Source: Hyphomicrobiales bacterium
Lineage (GTDB): Bacteria; Pseudomonadota; Alphaproteobacteria; Rhizobiales; Rhizobiaceae
Direction of reading: 5' to 3'
DNA length: 64,000 nt
Assembly (NCBI GenBank): GCA_900466005.1
Contig: UEGQ01000012.1
Span: 62,001 to 126,000 of the forward strand
Positions 34,556-43,067 of this stretch are shown here, in pieces (the stretch's first letter is position 1; each line of letters begins with the position of its first letter). The notes below the pieces were generated by a model. That model saw only the letters and a list, made by a program, of their open reading frames with translations, was not told where the DNA came from and did no database searches. Made by a program: the position numbers and the translations under genes.

Positions 34556-36085
34556 ATGACATTGAAGACATTGCTTCTGACCGCCAGCACGCTTGCGCTG
34601 GCGGCCGCCGCGGCACCCGCCATGGCGGCCGATTACAGCCGCTTCGGTATTCCGGCCGACCTGCCGGGAACCTGCTCCTACGAGGCGATTGACGCCAAGG
34701 ACTATTCCGGCCGCACGCTCAACATCATCACCCATGCCGTTCCGGTGATCGGCGAGCCGACGGCACTCCACGCCAAACAGTTCGAGGAACTGACCGGTGC
34801 CAAGGTGAGCGTCGTGCACGTGCCGTTCGGCGACCTGTTTCAGCGCATCCTGATCCCATTCCAGACGAGACAGAATGCCTATGACGTGCTGTTCTACGGC
34901 TCGCTGTGGATCGGCGACCTCAACCCCTTCCTTGCCCCCGTTCCGGATGCCTATCGCGAGTCGACCGGCATGAAGGATGTGACCCGCAACTACATCGACG
35001 TCGCCAAGTGGGGCGACCAGATGGTGCAATATCCGATCGACGGCGACCGGCATTATCTGAAATACCGCGCCGACATGTTCGAGAACCCGCAGATGCAGGC
35101 GAAATTCAAGGAGGTGGCCGGTCGCGACCTGACGGTACCCGCCACCTGGGAAGAGTATAACGAAGTCGCCAAGGTCTTTTCCGGCTGGGACTGGGACGGC
35201 GACGGCAATCCCAATTTCGGTTCGGCGGAAGTCGCCAAGCGCGATGACCTGATGTTCTCGGCCTTCATCAGCCGCGCGGCTCCCTATGCCAAGAACCCGA
35301 ACGTCAAGGGCGGCTTCTTCTTCGACCTCGAAACCATGGAACCGCTGATCAATTCGCCCGGCTTCGTGCGCGGCCTCGAACTGTTCGTCGCGGCCTCGAA
35401 GGACTGGGCGCCGGGCGGTGCCAATTTCGGCCTCGGCGACGAGATCTTTGCCTTCGGCGGCGGTCAGTCGCTGATGAGCTATTCGTGGGACGATGCCTTC
35501 GTCCAGGCGCAGCAGGCCGACAGTCCGATCCGCAACAAGGTGGCCGCGGCTCCGCTTCCGGGCGCCCGCGAGGTCTGGAACCGCAAGACCAACCAGTGGG
35601 ACAAATTCGAGGAGCCGAACCGCGCGCCCTATATCACCTGGGGCTGGACCTCGGCAGTGTCGGCCAAATCGAAGAACCAGGACATGGCCTTCGACTATCT
35701 GTGCTTCTTTTCCAACGAAGCCAACACCCTGTCCGACCTGCAAGTCGGCCGCTTCGGCGTCAATCCCTACCGCACCAGCCATTTCGATCCGGCGATGTGG
35801 ACCGACAAGCTCGGCTGGGATGCCGATCTTGCCAAGAGCTATGTCGAAACGCTGTCAGGCATGGATACCAGCCAGAACCGCGTCTTCGACCTGCGCGTTC
35901 CCGGCGTCAACCAGTTCATGACCTCGATGGCGACGGGCGTCGCCTCCGCGATCGCCGGTCAGGCGACGCCGCAGGCAGCGCTCGACCAGGTGGCCAAGGA
36001 GTGGAAAGACATCGCGGACCGGATCGGAGTCGACAAGGTGCGCGAGGCCTATGCCCGCGTCGTCGCGCTGGAAGACAACGAGTAA
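34556..36085 (+). CDS. Sugar/polyol-type ABC substrate-binding protein
   Basis: A 509-residue extracellular binding protein (family 1) with a Sec signal MTLKTLLLTASTLALAAAAAPAMAA. Its size is at the upper end for the family. Visible segments: THAVPVIGEPTALHAKQFEELTGAKV, DVLFYGSLWIGDL, WDWDGDGNPNFG (a Ca-binding-loop-like DxDxDGNPN). It resembles binding proteins of rhizobial glycerol/polyol importers in context. A GGGAGAGAG ribosome-binding site precedes the ATG, and it follows the dehydrogenase by 51 bases. Confidence 0.88.
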   Translation: MTLKTLLLTASTLALAAAAAPAMAADYSRFGIPADLPGTCSYEAIDAKDYSGRTLNIITHAVPVIGEPTALHAKQFEELTGAKVSVVHVPFGDLFQRILIPFQTRQNAYDVLFYGSLWIGDLNPFLAPVPDAYRESTGMKDVTRNYIDVAKWGDQMVQYPIDGDRHYLKYRADMFENPQMQAKFKEVAGRDLTVPATWEEYNEVAKVFSGWDWDGDGNPNFGSAEVAKRDDLMFSAFISRAAPYAKNPNVKGGFFFDLETMEPLINSPGFVRGLELFVAASKDWAPGGANFGLGDEIFAFGGGQSLMSYSWDDAFVQAQQADSPIRNKVAAAPLPGAREVWNRKTNQWDKFEEPNRAPYITWGWTSAVSAKSKNQDMAFDYLCFFSNEANTLSDLQVGRFGVNPYRTSHFDPAMWTDKLGWDADLAKSYVETLSGMDTSQNRVFDLRVPGVNQFMTSMATGVASAIAGQATPQAALDQVAKEWKDIADRIGVDKVREAYARVVALEDNE

Positions 36086-36100
36086 CTCCAGGACCGTCGA

Positions 36101-36131
36101 AAGGGGGCGCATCGGAAGCGGTGCGCCCCTT
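36101..36131 (+). terminator. Intra-operon hairpin after the binding-protein gene
   Basis: AAGGGGGCGCA and TGCGCCCCTT form a long stem around a 10-base loop, followed by CTCTT. The permease gene starts 77 bases later. It likely reduces read-through or protects the binding-protein message. Confidence 0.6.
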
Positions 36132-36208
36132 CTCTTGGAAAAGGCATGCCGTCGTCCCGTGTCCGTCGACCGGGGGCCGACGTGGCCGTGAACTGAGGAA
36201 CGAACCGC

Positions 36209-37084
36209 GTGTATGGGCTGTCGCGCTACAAACTCTTCTTCCTGCTGCCGGGACTTCTCACCCTGCTGGCGATCATCCTGTTTCCACTGATCTTCACCAT
36301 CCGCGTGAGCTTTTCGGGATGGGACGCCGCAAGCCCGGGCCTGAACTTCATCGGCGGCGGCAATTACGGGCGCATTTTCAACGATGTCCGCTTCTGGGAA
36401 TCGCTCGTCCGGCTCGGCTTCATCGCCACGGCCTGCGTGCTGCTCGAATATGTCATCGCGTTCGCGCTCGCTCTGCTCGTCTGGCGCCAGGTGCGCCTGA
36501 GGCGTCTCACGCGCGTCCTGTTTCTCATTCCGATGATGACGACCCCGGTGGTCATGGCTGTCATCTGGCGCACCATCTTCCACGAATCCCTCGGGCCGGC
36601 CAACGACCTGATGCAGTTTCTCGGCGTCGGCAATGTCGCCTGGCTGACAAGCGCCGGCTGGGCGACGGTGGTCGTCATTCTCGTCGATGTCTGGCAGTGG
36701 ACGCCGTTCATGTTCCTGCTGCTGATGGCTGGCCTGCTATCCCTGCCGAAGGAGCCGTTCCTGGCTGCCGCGATCGATGGCGCCGGACCGGTCCGAACCT
36801 TCTTCAATGTGACCTTTCCCGCCATGGCGCCGATCTCGGCCGGTGCCGTGATCATCCGCCTGATCGAGGCCTCGAAAATCATGGAGACGATCTACGTCGT
36901 CACCTCAGGCGGACCCGGCACGGCCACCGAGACCTCAAGCTATTACATCTTCATCCGGGGTCTGCGCGACTTCCAGATCGGCTACGCGGCGGCGCTGTCG
37001 ATCACCTATCTGGTGATCATGATCGTGCTCTTGACGATCATCGCCAAGCTTCTCGCCAGATACCTCGTCAAGTCGGGAGCCTGA
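36209..37084 (+). CDS. ABC sugar/polyol transporter permease (first)
   Basis: A 291-residue membrane protein with about six helices; EAA loop EPFLAAAIDGAGPVRTFFNVTFPAMAP. GTG 36209 was chosen because the first hydrophobic helix starts about 8 residues later and GAGG lies upstream; an out-of-frame ATG follows at 36213. It pairs with the next permease, 3 bases away. Confidence 0.88.
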   Translation: MYGLSRYKLFFLLPGLLTLLAIILFPLIFTIRVSFSGWDAASPGLNFIGGGNYGRIFNDVRFWESLVRLGFIATACVLLEYVIAFALALLVWRQVRLRRLTRVLFLIPMMTTPVVMAVIWRTIFHESLGPANDLMQFLGVGNVAWLTSAGWATVVVILVDVWQWTPFMFLLLMAGLLSLPKEPFLAAAIDGAGPVRTFFNVTFPAMAPISAGAVIIRLIEASKIMETIYVVTSGGPGTATETSSYYIFIRGLRDFQIGYAAALSITYLVIMIVLLTIIAKLLARYLVKSGA

Positions 37085-37087
37085 CCC

Positions 37088-37933
37088 ATGCCGCGCCTTT
37101 TTCGCATCATCAAGACGGCGGCGATCCTCGGATGGAGCGCCTTCGTCATCGCGCCGTTCCTGTGGGCGCTGACGACCTCATTCAAGACCGCCAACGGGGT
37201 TACCGCCGGACCGACCTATCTGCCCTATGTCGACTACGAGCCTTCGCTCGCAGCCTGGAAGGGCCTGTTCGGATCGGGCGCCGGCAGCATCGACATTGTC
37301 GAGCCGTTCGCGGCCAGCATGATCGTGACGCTGTCGGCCAGTGCCATCAGCCTGGTCCTCGGAACGCTCGCCGCCTATGGATTGTCGCGCTTCGTCTACA
37401 AGGCGGGGCCAATCGGCAATAACGACCTCACCTTCTTCTTCGTCTCGCAGCGGATCATGCCGCCGGTGGTGCTGGCCATCCCGTTCTTCCTGATGCTCGG
37501 CTTCTTCGGCTTGCTCGACACGATCCTCGGCTTGGTGATCGTCTACATCGCCCTGCTCCTGCCGATCGCCGTCTGGGTGATGGTCGATTTCTTCAACAAT
37601 ATTCCGCGCGAACTCGATGAGACGGCGATGATCGATGGCTGCACCCCGATCGAGACCTTCTGGCGGGTGATCCTGCCGAATTCGCTGCCCGGCCTGGTGG
37701 TCGCCGGCATATTCTGCATCGTCTTCGGCTGGAACGACTTCTTCTTCGCCTTCACGCTGACCTTCACCGAGACGCAGTTGCTGCCGGTGGCGATCGTCTC
37801 GCTCAATTCCTCGGTGACGCCCTGGTGGAGCCTTTCCGCCTCGGCGCTGGTCTCGGTGGCGCCCCTGATCGTGGTGGCCTTCCTGGTGGAGCGCTACCTC
37901 GAAAAAGGCAGCCTCGCCGGCGCACGGAAATAG
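37088..37933 (+). CDS. ABC sugar/polyol transporter permease (second)
   Basis: A 281-residue membrane protein of the MalG type with about six helices and EAA loop DETAMIDGCTPIETFWRVILPNSLPG. It overlaps the ribosome-binding site of the following ATPase gene (TAGGAGG), consistent with coupled translation. Confidence 0.9.
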   Translation: MPRLFRIIKTAAILGWSAFVIAPFLWALTTSFKTANGVTAGPTYLPYVDYEPSLAAWKGLFGSGAGSIDIVEPFAASMIVTLSASAISLVLGTLAAYGLSRFVYKAGPIGNNDLTFFFVSQRIMPPVVLAIPFFLMLGFFGLLDTILGLVIVYIALLLPIAVWVMVDFFNNIPRELDETAMIDGCTPIETFWRVILPNSLPGLVVAGIFCIVFGWNDFFFAFTLTFTETQLLPVAIVSLNSSVTPWWSLSASALVSVAPLIVVAFLVERYLEKGSLAGARK

Positions 37934-37938
37934 GAGGC

Positions 37939-39030
37939 ATGATGACCTACGCAATCCGCAATCTGACCGTGGCCGACGGCAACGCCATTCATCTCAACGG
38001 GTTGGACGTCGAACTGCCGGCCTCCGGCGTCGTCACCGTCATCGGCCGCACGCTCTCCGGCAAGACCACCTTCCTCAAGGTGCTGGCCGGGCTGCAGGCC
38101 GTGCGCTCCGGCAGCCTCGTGCGTGACGGGGTCGATCTCCTGAAGATCCCCGCCTGGAAGCGCAGGGTCGGGATGGTCTACCAGCAGTTCGTCAACTATC
38201 CGCACCTGAACGTGCGCGACAATATCGTCTTTCCGCTGAAGCGGGCCGGTTGCACGTCGTCAGAAATCGAGGCGAAACTCACCTATGTGAGCGACCTCCT
38301 TGGCCTTCGCCCCTATCTCGACCGGCGCCCGGCGGAGCTTTCCGGCGGCCAGCAGCAGCGCGTGGCGCTTGCCCGGGCGCTGGTGAAGGACACCGATTTC
38401 CTGCTGCTCGACGAGCCGCTGGTCAACCTCGACTACAAACTGCGCGAACAATTGCGCGACGAGTTCCGCCGCATCTTCCGCGACAGCAAGGACCGGCTGG
38501 TCGTCTACGCGACGACCGAACCGGCAGAGGCGATGATCCTGCAGGGGCATGTCATCATCCTGCACGAAGGCAAGGTGATCCAGACGGGCGACTATCGCGA
38601 CGTCTTCCACTATCCCGCCAACACGATCGCAGCGCAGGTTTTCAACGATCCGCCGATGAACCTGCTCGAAGGCGAGATCGCGGGCGGGCGCCTGATCCTC
38701 GGGCCATCGTTCAAGACGCCGCTACCGGCGCATTTTTCGACGCTTGCGCCCGGTCGCTACACCTTCGGCCTCAGGGCGACCGACCTGGCACTCCACGGAG
38801 ACTTTTCCGCAACCGTGGCGCTCGCCGAGGTCAACGGCTCGCTGACCGTGCTGCATCTCGATCTCGACGGGCGCAATCTCGTACTGGAGGAGGAGGGGGT
38901 ACATCTCTTCCAGCCCGGAGACAGGATCGGTTTTACCGCGAACAGCGCACGCCTCTACGCCTTCGATGCGGCGACGGGCACGCTGATCGCTGCCCCGCCG
39001 CGCAGAAGCGTCTCCGGCCAGAAGGATTGA
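37939..39030 (+). CDS. ABC transporter ATPase A, GlpS-like, with altered Walker A and no H-loop histidine
   Basis: A 363-residue ATPase (two adjacent ATGs at 37939 and 37942). Walker A reads GRTLSGKTT, losing the usual second Gly; Q-loop VYQQFVNYPH; signature LSGGQQQR is perfect; Walker B FLLLDEP; the switch segment reads YATTEPAEAM with Thr in place of His. A TOBE domain follows. In rhizobial glycerol importers the ATPases come as a GlpS/GlpT pair; this protein resembles GlpS. Its partner (39035-40111) has the opposite defects. Confidence 0.88.
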   Translation: MMTYAIRNLTVADGNAIHLNGLDVELPASGVVTVIGRTLSGKTTFLKVLAGLQAVRSGSLVRDGVDLLKIPAWKRRVGMVYQQFVNYPHLNVRDNIVFPLKRAGCTSSEIEAKLTYVSDLLGLRPYLDRRPAELSGGQQQRVALARALVKDTDFLLLDEPLVNLDYKLREQLRDEFRRIFRDSKDRLVVYATTEPAEAMILQGHVIILHEGKVIQTGDYRDVFHYPANTIAAQVFNDPPMNLLEGEIAGGRLILGPSFKTPLPAHFSTLAPGRYTFGLRATDLALHGDFSATVALAEVNGSLTVLHLDLDGRNLVLEEEGVHLFQPGDRIGFTANSARLYAFDAATGTLIAAPPRRSVSGQKD

Positions 39031-39034
39031 TTGC

Positions 39035-40111
39035 ATGGCAAAGATTGAACTCAGGGGCCTTGGGCATTCCTACAATACCGTCGACGGCAAGCCGAACTAT
39101 GCCCTCCATCCGCTCGACCTGACCTGGGAGGACGGCGGCACCTATGCCCTGCTCGGCCCGTCGGGCTGCGGCAAAAGCACGATGCTGAACATCATTTCCG
39201 GCCTGCTGACGCCGAGTGAAGGCAGGGTGCTGATCAACGGTGTCGACATGACCTCGGTCGGCGCGGTGAAGCGCAACATCGCCCAGGTCTTCCAGTTTCC
39301 GGTGGTCTATCCGTCGAAAACGGTGTTCGAGAACCTCGCCTTTCCGCTGCGCTGCCGCAACAAGCCGAGAGCCGAGATCGACCAGCGCGTCAACGAGGTG
39401 GCAAGCCTGCTCAATCTGGACGAAGTGCTGCGGAAGCCTGCACGAAAGCTCACACCCGACCTGAAGCAGTTGATCTCGCTGGGGCGCGGACTGGTGCGCG
39501 ACGACGTCGCAGTCATCCTGATGGACGAACCGCTGACGGTGATCGATCCGCAGTTGAAGTTCAGCCTCAGGCGCAAGCTGCGGGACATCAGTGCCCAGCA
39601 CGGGCACACGCTGGTCTATGTGACGCATGACCAGAACGAGGCGATGACGCTGGCCGAACAGGTCGTGGTCATGGATCATGGTCGCGTCGTGCAGATGGGG
39701 AGCCCCCAGGCTCTGTTCGAGGAACCAGTGCATCGTCACGTCGGCTATTTCATAGGCTCGCCGGCGATGAATTTTCTCGAGGGCACTGTCCAAGCGGGCA
39801 CGGTGTCGATCCTCGGACGCGCGGTCGGGGCGCTCCGCTCTGCCGAAGGCCGATCTTTGAACGAGGTCGTGGTCGGCATTCGCCCGGAATTCATCACGCT
39901 TGCCGAGAGCCCGCAAACAGGCACATTGCCCGCAACCGTCTCCGATGTGCAGGACATGGGCTGCTTCGCGATTGTCAGCGCCGACCTCGGCAACGGCACC
40001 ATAGTGAAACTCCGCACGCCCGATCGCGTTCCGGCCGTCGGCGCCCCAACCCATCTTGTTTTCGAGCGCGACAAGGTGCGTTTCTACAGGGACAATTGGC
40101 TGGTGGCTTGA
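39035..40111 (+). CDS. ABC transporter ATPase B, GlpT-like, with degenerate signature motif
   Basis: A 358-residue ATPase. Walker A GPSGCGKST, Q-loop VFQFPVVYP, Walker B VILMDEP and H-loop VTHDQNEAM are intact, but the ABC signature reads LTPDLKQLISLGRGLV where LSGGQ is expected. This matches the rhizobial GlpT type (LTADQKQ). In a head-to-tail dimer with ATPase A, one site has all intact elements (Walker A and His from B, LSGGQ from A) and the other has none. It is the last gene of the cluster, 4 bases after ATPase A. Confidence 0.9.
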   Translation: MAKIELRGLGHSYNTVDGKPNYALHPLDLTWEDGGTYALLGPSGCGKSTMLNIISGLLTPSEGRVLINGVDMTSVGAVKRNIAQVFQFPVVYPSKTVFENLAFPLRCRNKPRAEIDQRVNEVASLLNLDEVLRKPARKLTPDLKQLISLGRGLVRDDVAVILMDEPLTVIDPQLKFSLRRKLRDISAQHGHTLVYVTHDQNEAMTLAEQVVVMDHGRVVQMGSPQALFEEPVHRHVGYFIGSPAMNFLEGTVQAGTVSILGRAVGALRSAEGRSLNEVVVGIRPEFITLAESPQTGTLPATVSDVQDMGCFAIVSADLGNGTIVKLRTPDRVPAVGAPTHLVFERDKVRFYRDNWLVA

Positions 40112-40450
40112 GCAGGACTTTCCTGCAAAGAGAGGCATGGCGTTCCTGTCGGTTACCTTCTGCTTGAAACGCTTCACCAGTAGAGCTTGCCTTTTTCGGG
40201 CTTCGAACGGAGCGAAAACAAGGAGAGTTCCTCGACGCTTGCGTGGAGGAGCTAAGCAGGTTGTGCCAGAGTTAGAGTGAGCGCAGCTTACTTCGCGACA
40301 AAAAGCTGCAAACCCGGCCGTTCGCTGTTGATATGTGTCAAGTCGAACGTCTCGAATGATGTTACTTCTAACAAAATGAAATGCTTCCGATACAATTGCA
40401 TTTCCAGATGAGAATCCCATGCGTGCCACACAACCAGGGAGGTTACCATC
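40112..40450. promoter_or_regulatory. Intergenic region ahead of the BMP-type operon
   Basis: No convincing gene. It must carry the promoter of the operon starting at 40451; the last about 110 bases are AT-rich (for example TTACTTCTAACAAAATGAAATG at 40360-40381), but I cannot assign -35/-10 boxes with confidence. GGGAGG at 40437-40442 is the ribosome-binding site. Confidence 0.4.
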
Positions 40451-41479
40451 ATGCTCTACAGTAAGAAGTTCTTCGCAAGTGCTGCGGTAACGGCATCGTT
40501 GTTGCTAAGCTCCGTTTCTGCCGCCGCGGCGTTCACGGCTTGTCAGGTGACAGACACCGGCGGAATTGATGACAACAGTTTCAACCAGACAGCGTGGAAA
40601 GGCGTTCTGGACGCGAAGGAAAAGCTTGGCGTCGAAGGCAGATACCTGGAATCGCAGGCTGAAACCGACTACGAAGCCAATATCAATTCCCTGCTTGGCG
40701 GGCAGTGCGATATCATCATCACCGTCGGCTTCCTGCTCGGTGATGCGACCAAGAAGGCTGCCGAGGCGAATCCGGATCAGAAGTTCTCCATCGTCGACTT
40801 TTCGTACGATCCGCCACTCAACAATGTGGTGGGCCAGGTGTACTCCACCGATGAAGCAGCGTTTCTCGCCGGCTACCTTGCCGCAGGCGTTTCGAAGTCC
40901 GGCACGATTGGCGTCTTCGGAGGCATCAACATTCCGCCGGTGACGATCTTCATGGACGGGTTCTACCGCGGAGCGAACTACTACAACAAACAGAAGGGAA
41001 CGAAGGTTGCCGTTCTCGGCTGGAACCCCGAGACGCGTGAGGGCCTCTTCACGAACAATTTCGATTCGCTCGATGACGGACGCGCCTTCGCTCAGAACCT
41101 CTATGATGAAGGCGCAGACATCGTGCTGCCGGTCGCAGGTCCCGTGGGCCTTGGTTCAGCGGCGCTCGCCGATGAACTCGGGACAGACAAGCTGAAGATC
41201 ATCGGTGTCGATGCGGACCTCTATCTGACCGACCCGCAAAAGAAGCATGTCTATCTCACGTCGATTACCAAGCGCATGGATTCGACCGTTTACGCGGTCA
41301 TCGAAGCGGCAATGAAGGGCACCTACAAAGGCGGTGTTCTCGTCGGATCGCTCGAAAACGACGGCGTGGGGCTTGCCCCGTTCCATGACATGGAAAATGA
41401 AGTTTCTGCCGAAATGAAGCAGGAGCTCTCCGATATTCGCAAGGCGATCATCGACGGCACGATCAAGGTCAACGAATAG
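40451..41479 (+). CDS. BMP-family (basic membrane protein) ABC substrate-binding protein
   Basis: A 342-residue protein with a Sec signal (MLYSKKFFASAAVTASLLLSSVSAAAA) and the BMP/PnrA pattern: VTDTGGIDDNSFNQTAWKG, NPDQKFSIVDFSYD, VYSTDEAAFLAGYLAAGVSKSG. BMP proteins bind nucleosides or related purine compounds. It is the first gene of a four-gene importer with the NupABC-type arrangement. Confidence 0.92.
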   Translation: MLYSKKFFASAAVTASLLLSSVSAAAAFTACQVTDTGGIDDNSFNQTAWKGVLDAKEKLGVEGRYLESQAETDYEANINSLLGGQCDIIITVGFLLGDATKKAAEANPDQKFSIVDFSYDPPLNNVVGQVYSTDEAAFLAGYLAAGVSKSGTIGVFGGINIPPVTIFMDGFYRGANYYNKQKGTKVAVLGWNPETREGLFTNNFDSLDDGRAFAQNLYDEGADIVLPVAGPVGLGSAALADELGTDKLKIIGVDADLYLTDPQKKHVYLTSITKRMDSTVYAVIEAAMKGTYKGGVLVGSLENDGVGLAPFHDMENEVSAEMKQELSDIRKAIIDGTIKVNE

Positions 41480-41495
41480 CCCGATCGCACCTTTC

Positions 41496-41519
41496 CCGTC
41501 GCCTGTGGTCAGGCGGCGG
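41496..41519 (+). terminator. Intra-operon hairpin after the BMP-type gene
   Basis: CCGTCGCCTG and CAGGCGGCGG form a 10-bp stem (one wobble pair) with a TGGT loop, 17 bases after the stop and 37 bases before the ATPase start. It lies in the same position as hairpins after the other binding-protein genes in this window. Confidence 0.5.
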
Positions 41520-41555
41520 GCACGGCTTCTTGCGTCGACCTTGGGGAGAGCGGCA

Positions 41556-43067
41556 GTGGATGTCGAACTAAAGGGGATCACCAAACGCTTCGGTCCGGTA
41601 ATCGCCAATTCGAATGTGAGCCTGACGATCCGCGCGGGAGAGGTGCTTGGGCTCCTCGGCGAAAACGGTGCCGGCAAATCGACGTTGATGAATATCTTGA
41701 GCGGGCTTTATGCCGCCGACGAGGGCCAGATCCTGATCGATGGCAAACCCGTTGTGTTCCGGGGGCCCGGGGACGCGATCGCGGCGGGGATCGGAATGGT
41801 GCATCAGCATTTCATGTTGGTTCCTGTATTTACCGTCGCAGAAAACGTCATTCTGGGCGTCGAACCGACCGGCAAGCTCGATTGGCTCGATCTGGCGACC
41901 GCCCACGACAACGTCAATGAAATCAATAGAAAATATGGTCTGGAGGTTGATCCCGGCACCCGTGTCGAAGACCTTCCGGTCGGACTTCAGCAGCGCGTCG
42001 AGATCATCAAGGTCTTGTTCCGCTCGGCCGATGTCCTGATCCTGGACGAGCCGACAGCAGTTCTGACCCCGCAGGAGGTCACTGAGTTCTTCGAGATCGT
42101 CAAGTCACTGCGCGACGCCGGCAAGGCACTCGTCTTCATCACGCACAAACTGAACGAAATTCTTGAAATCGCCGACCGCATCAGCGTGTTGCGCGACGGC
42201 CAGATCGTCGGCGAGGGCGACCCCAAGACGCTCTCGGAGGCGCAGCTTGCCGAGATGATGGTCGGCAGGCCGGTTGTTTTCGAGGTCGAGAAGGCACCCT
42301 ATGCGCCGGGCCGCACGCTTCTTGACGTCAGCGAACTGACAGTCTTGAGCGAGGACGACAAGATCGCTGTCGATCGCGTCAGTTTTCACGTCAAAAGCGG
42401 AGAAGTCGTCGGCATCGCCGGCGTCCAGGGCAATGGCCAGTCGGCACTGATCGAGGCATTGACCGGTCTCCATCATGCCGCCAGCGGCAAGATACTGTTC
42501 CTCGACAAGGATATTACGCACGCGTCGGTTCGTGAACGTCACCGTATGGGTATGGCGCACATTCCGGAGGACCGACAACGAAGCGGAATGATTTCGAATT
42601 TCACCGTCGCAGAGAACATGGTGCTCAACACCTATTACGACGAACGATATGCATCCGGCCCGAATATTCGCTGGCCTGACGTGTTCAAGAGCGCAGCGAA
42701 ATACGCTGTCGATTTCGACGTGCGCACGCCTTCGGTTTTTGCCAGGGCAGGCAGCCTGTCGGGCGGCAATCAACAGAAACTCATCGTGGCGCGCGAACTG
42801 GAACGAGAGACGTGTCTGGTCGTCGCCGCGCAGCCGACACGCGGTCTCGATGTGGGTTCCATCGAATATATCCATGGCCGGCTGATGCATGCCCGCGACA
42901 CAGGAGATGGCGTATTGATCGTCTCCTCCGAACTGGATGAGATTCTGTCCCTGTCTGATCGGATCCTTGTGATGTTCAAAGGCCGCTTTGTTGCGGAATT
43001 CGATGCGACCAAAGGTCCTGTCGACAAGAACGCCGTCGGGCTCGCCATGGCAGGAGCACAGGCATGA
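41556..43067 (+). CDS. ABC transporter ATPase with two nucleotide-binding domains (nucleoside/ribose type)
   Basis: A 503-residue fused ATPase. Domain 1: Walker A GENGAGKST near residue 37, Walker B VLILDEPT. Domain 2: Walker A divergent GVQGNGQSA near 290, signature LSGGNQQKL. Divergent second Walker A is usual for RbsA/NupB-like proteins. GTG 41556 is preceded by GGGGAG; a longer frame to 41505 is less likely. It overlaps the next permease gene by 4 bases. Confidence 0.92.
   Translation: MDVELKGITKRFGPVIANSNVSLTIRAGEVLGLLGENGAGKSTLMNILSGLYAADEGQILIDGKPVVFRGPGDAIAAGIGMVHQHFMLVPVFTVAENVILGVEPTGKLDWLDLATAHDNVNEINRKYGLEVDPGTRVEDLPVGLQQRVEIIKVLFRSADVLILDEPTAVLTPQEVTEFFEIVKSLRDAGKALVFITHKLNEILEIADRISVLRDGQIVGEGDPKTLSEAQLAEMMVGRPVVFEVEKAPYAPGRTLLDVSELTVLSEDDKIAVDRVSFHVKSGEVVGIAGVQGNGQSALIEALTGLHHAASGKILFLDKDITHASVRERHRMGMAHIPEDRQRSGMISNFTVAENMVLNTYYDERYASGPNIRWPDVFKSAAKYAVDFDVRTPSVFARAGSLSGGNQQKLIVARELERETCLVVAAQPTRGLDVGSIEYIHGRLMHARDTGDGVLIVSSELDEILSLSDRILVMFKGRFVAEFDATKGPVDKNAVGLAMAGAQA

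Noticed and set aside
33455-35782. A 775-codon minus-strand open frame opposite the alcohol dehydrogenase and binding-protein genes
   Set aside because: Same shadow effect; the plus-strand genes have full family motifs and ribosome-binding sites.
40056-40280. Small gene between ATPase B and the BMP-type gene
   Set aside because: The frame starts inside ATPase B, has no ribosome-binding site and its peptide shows no family features.
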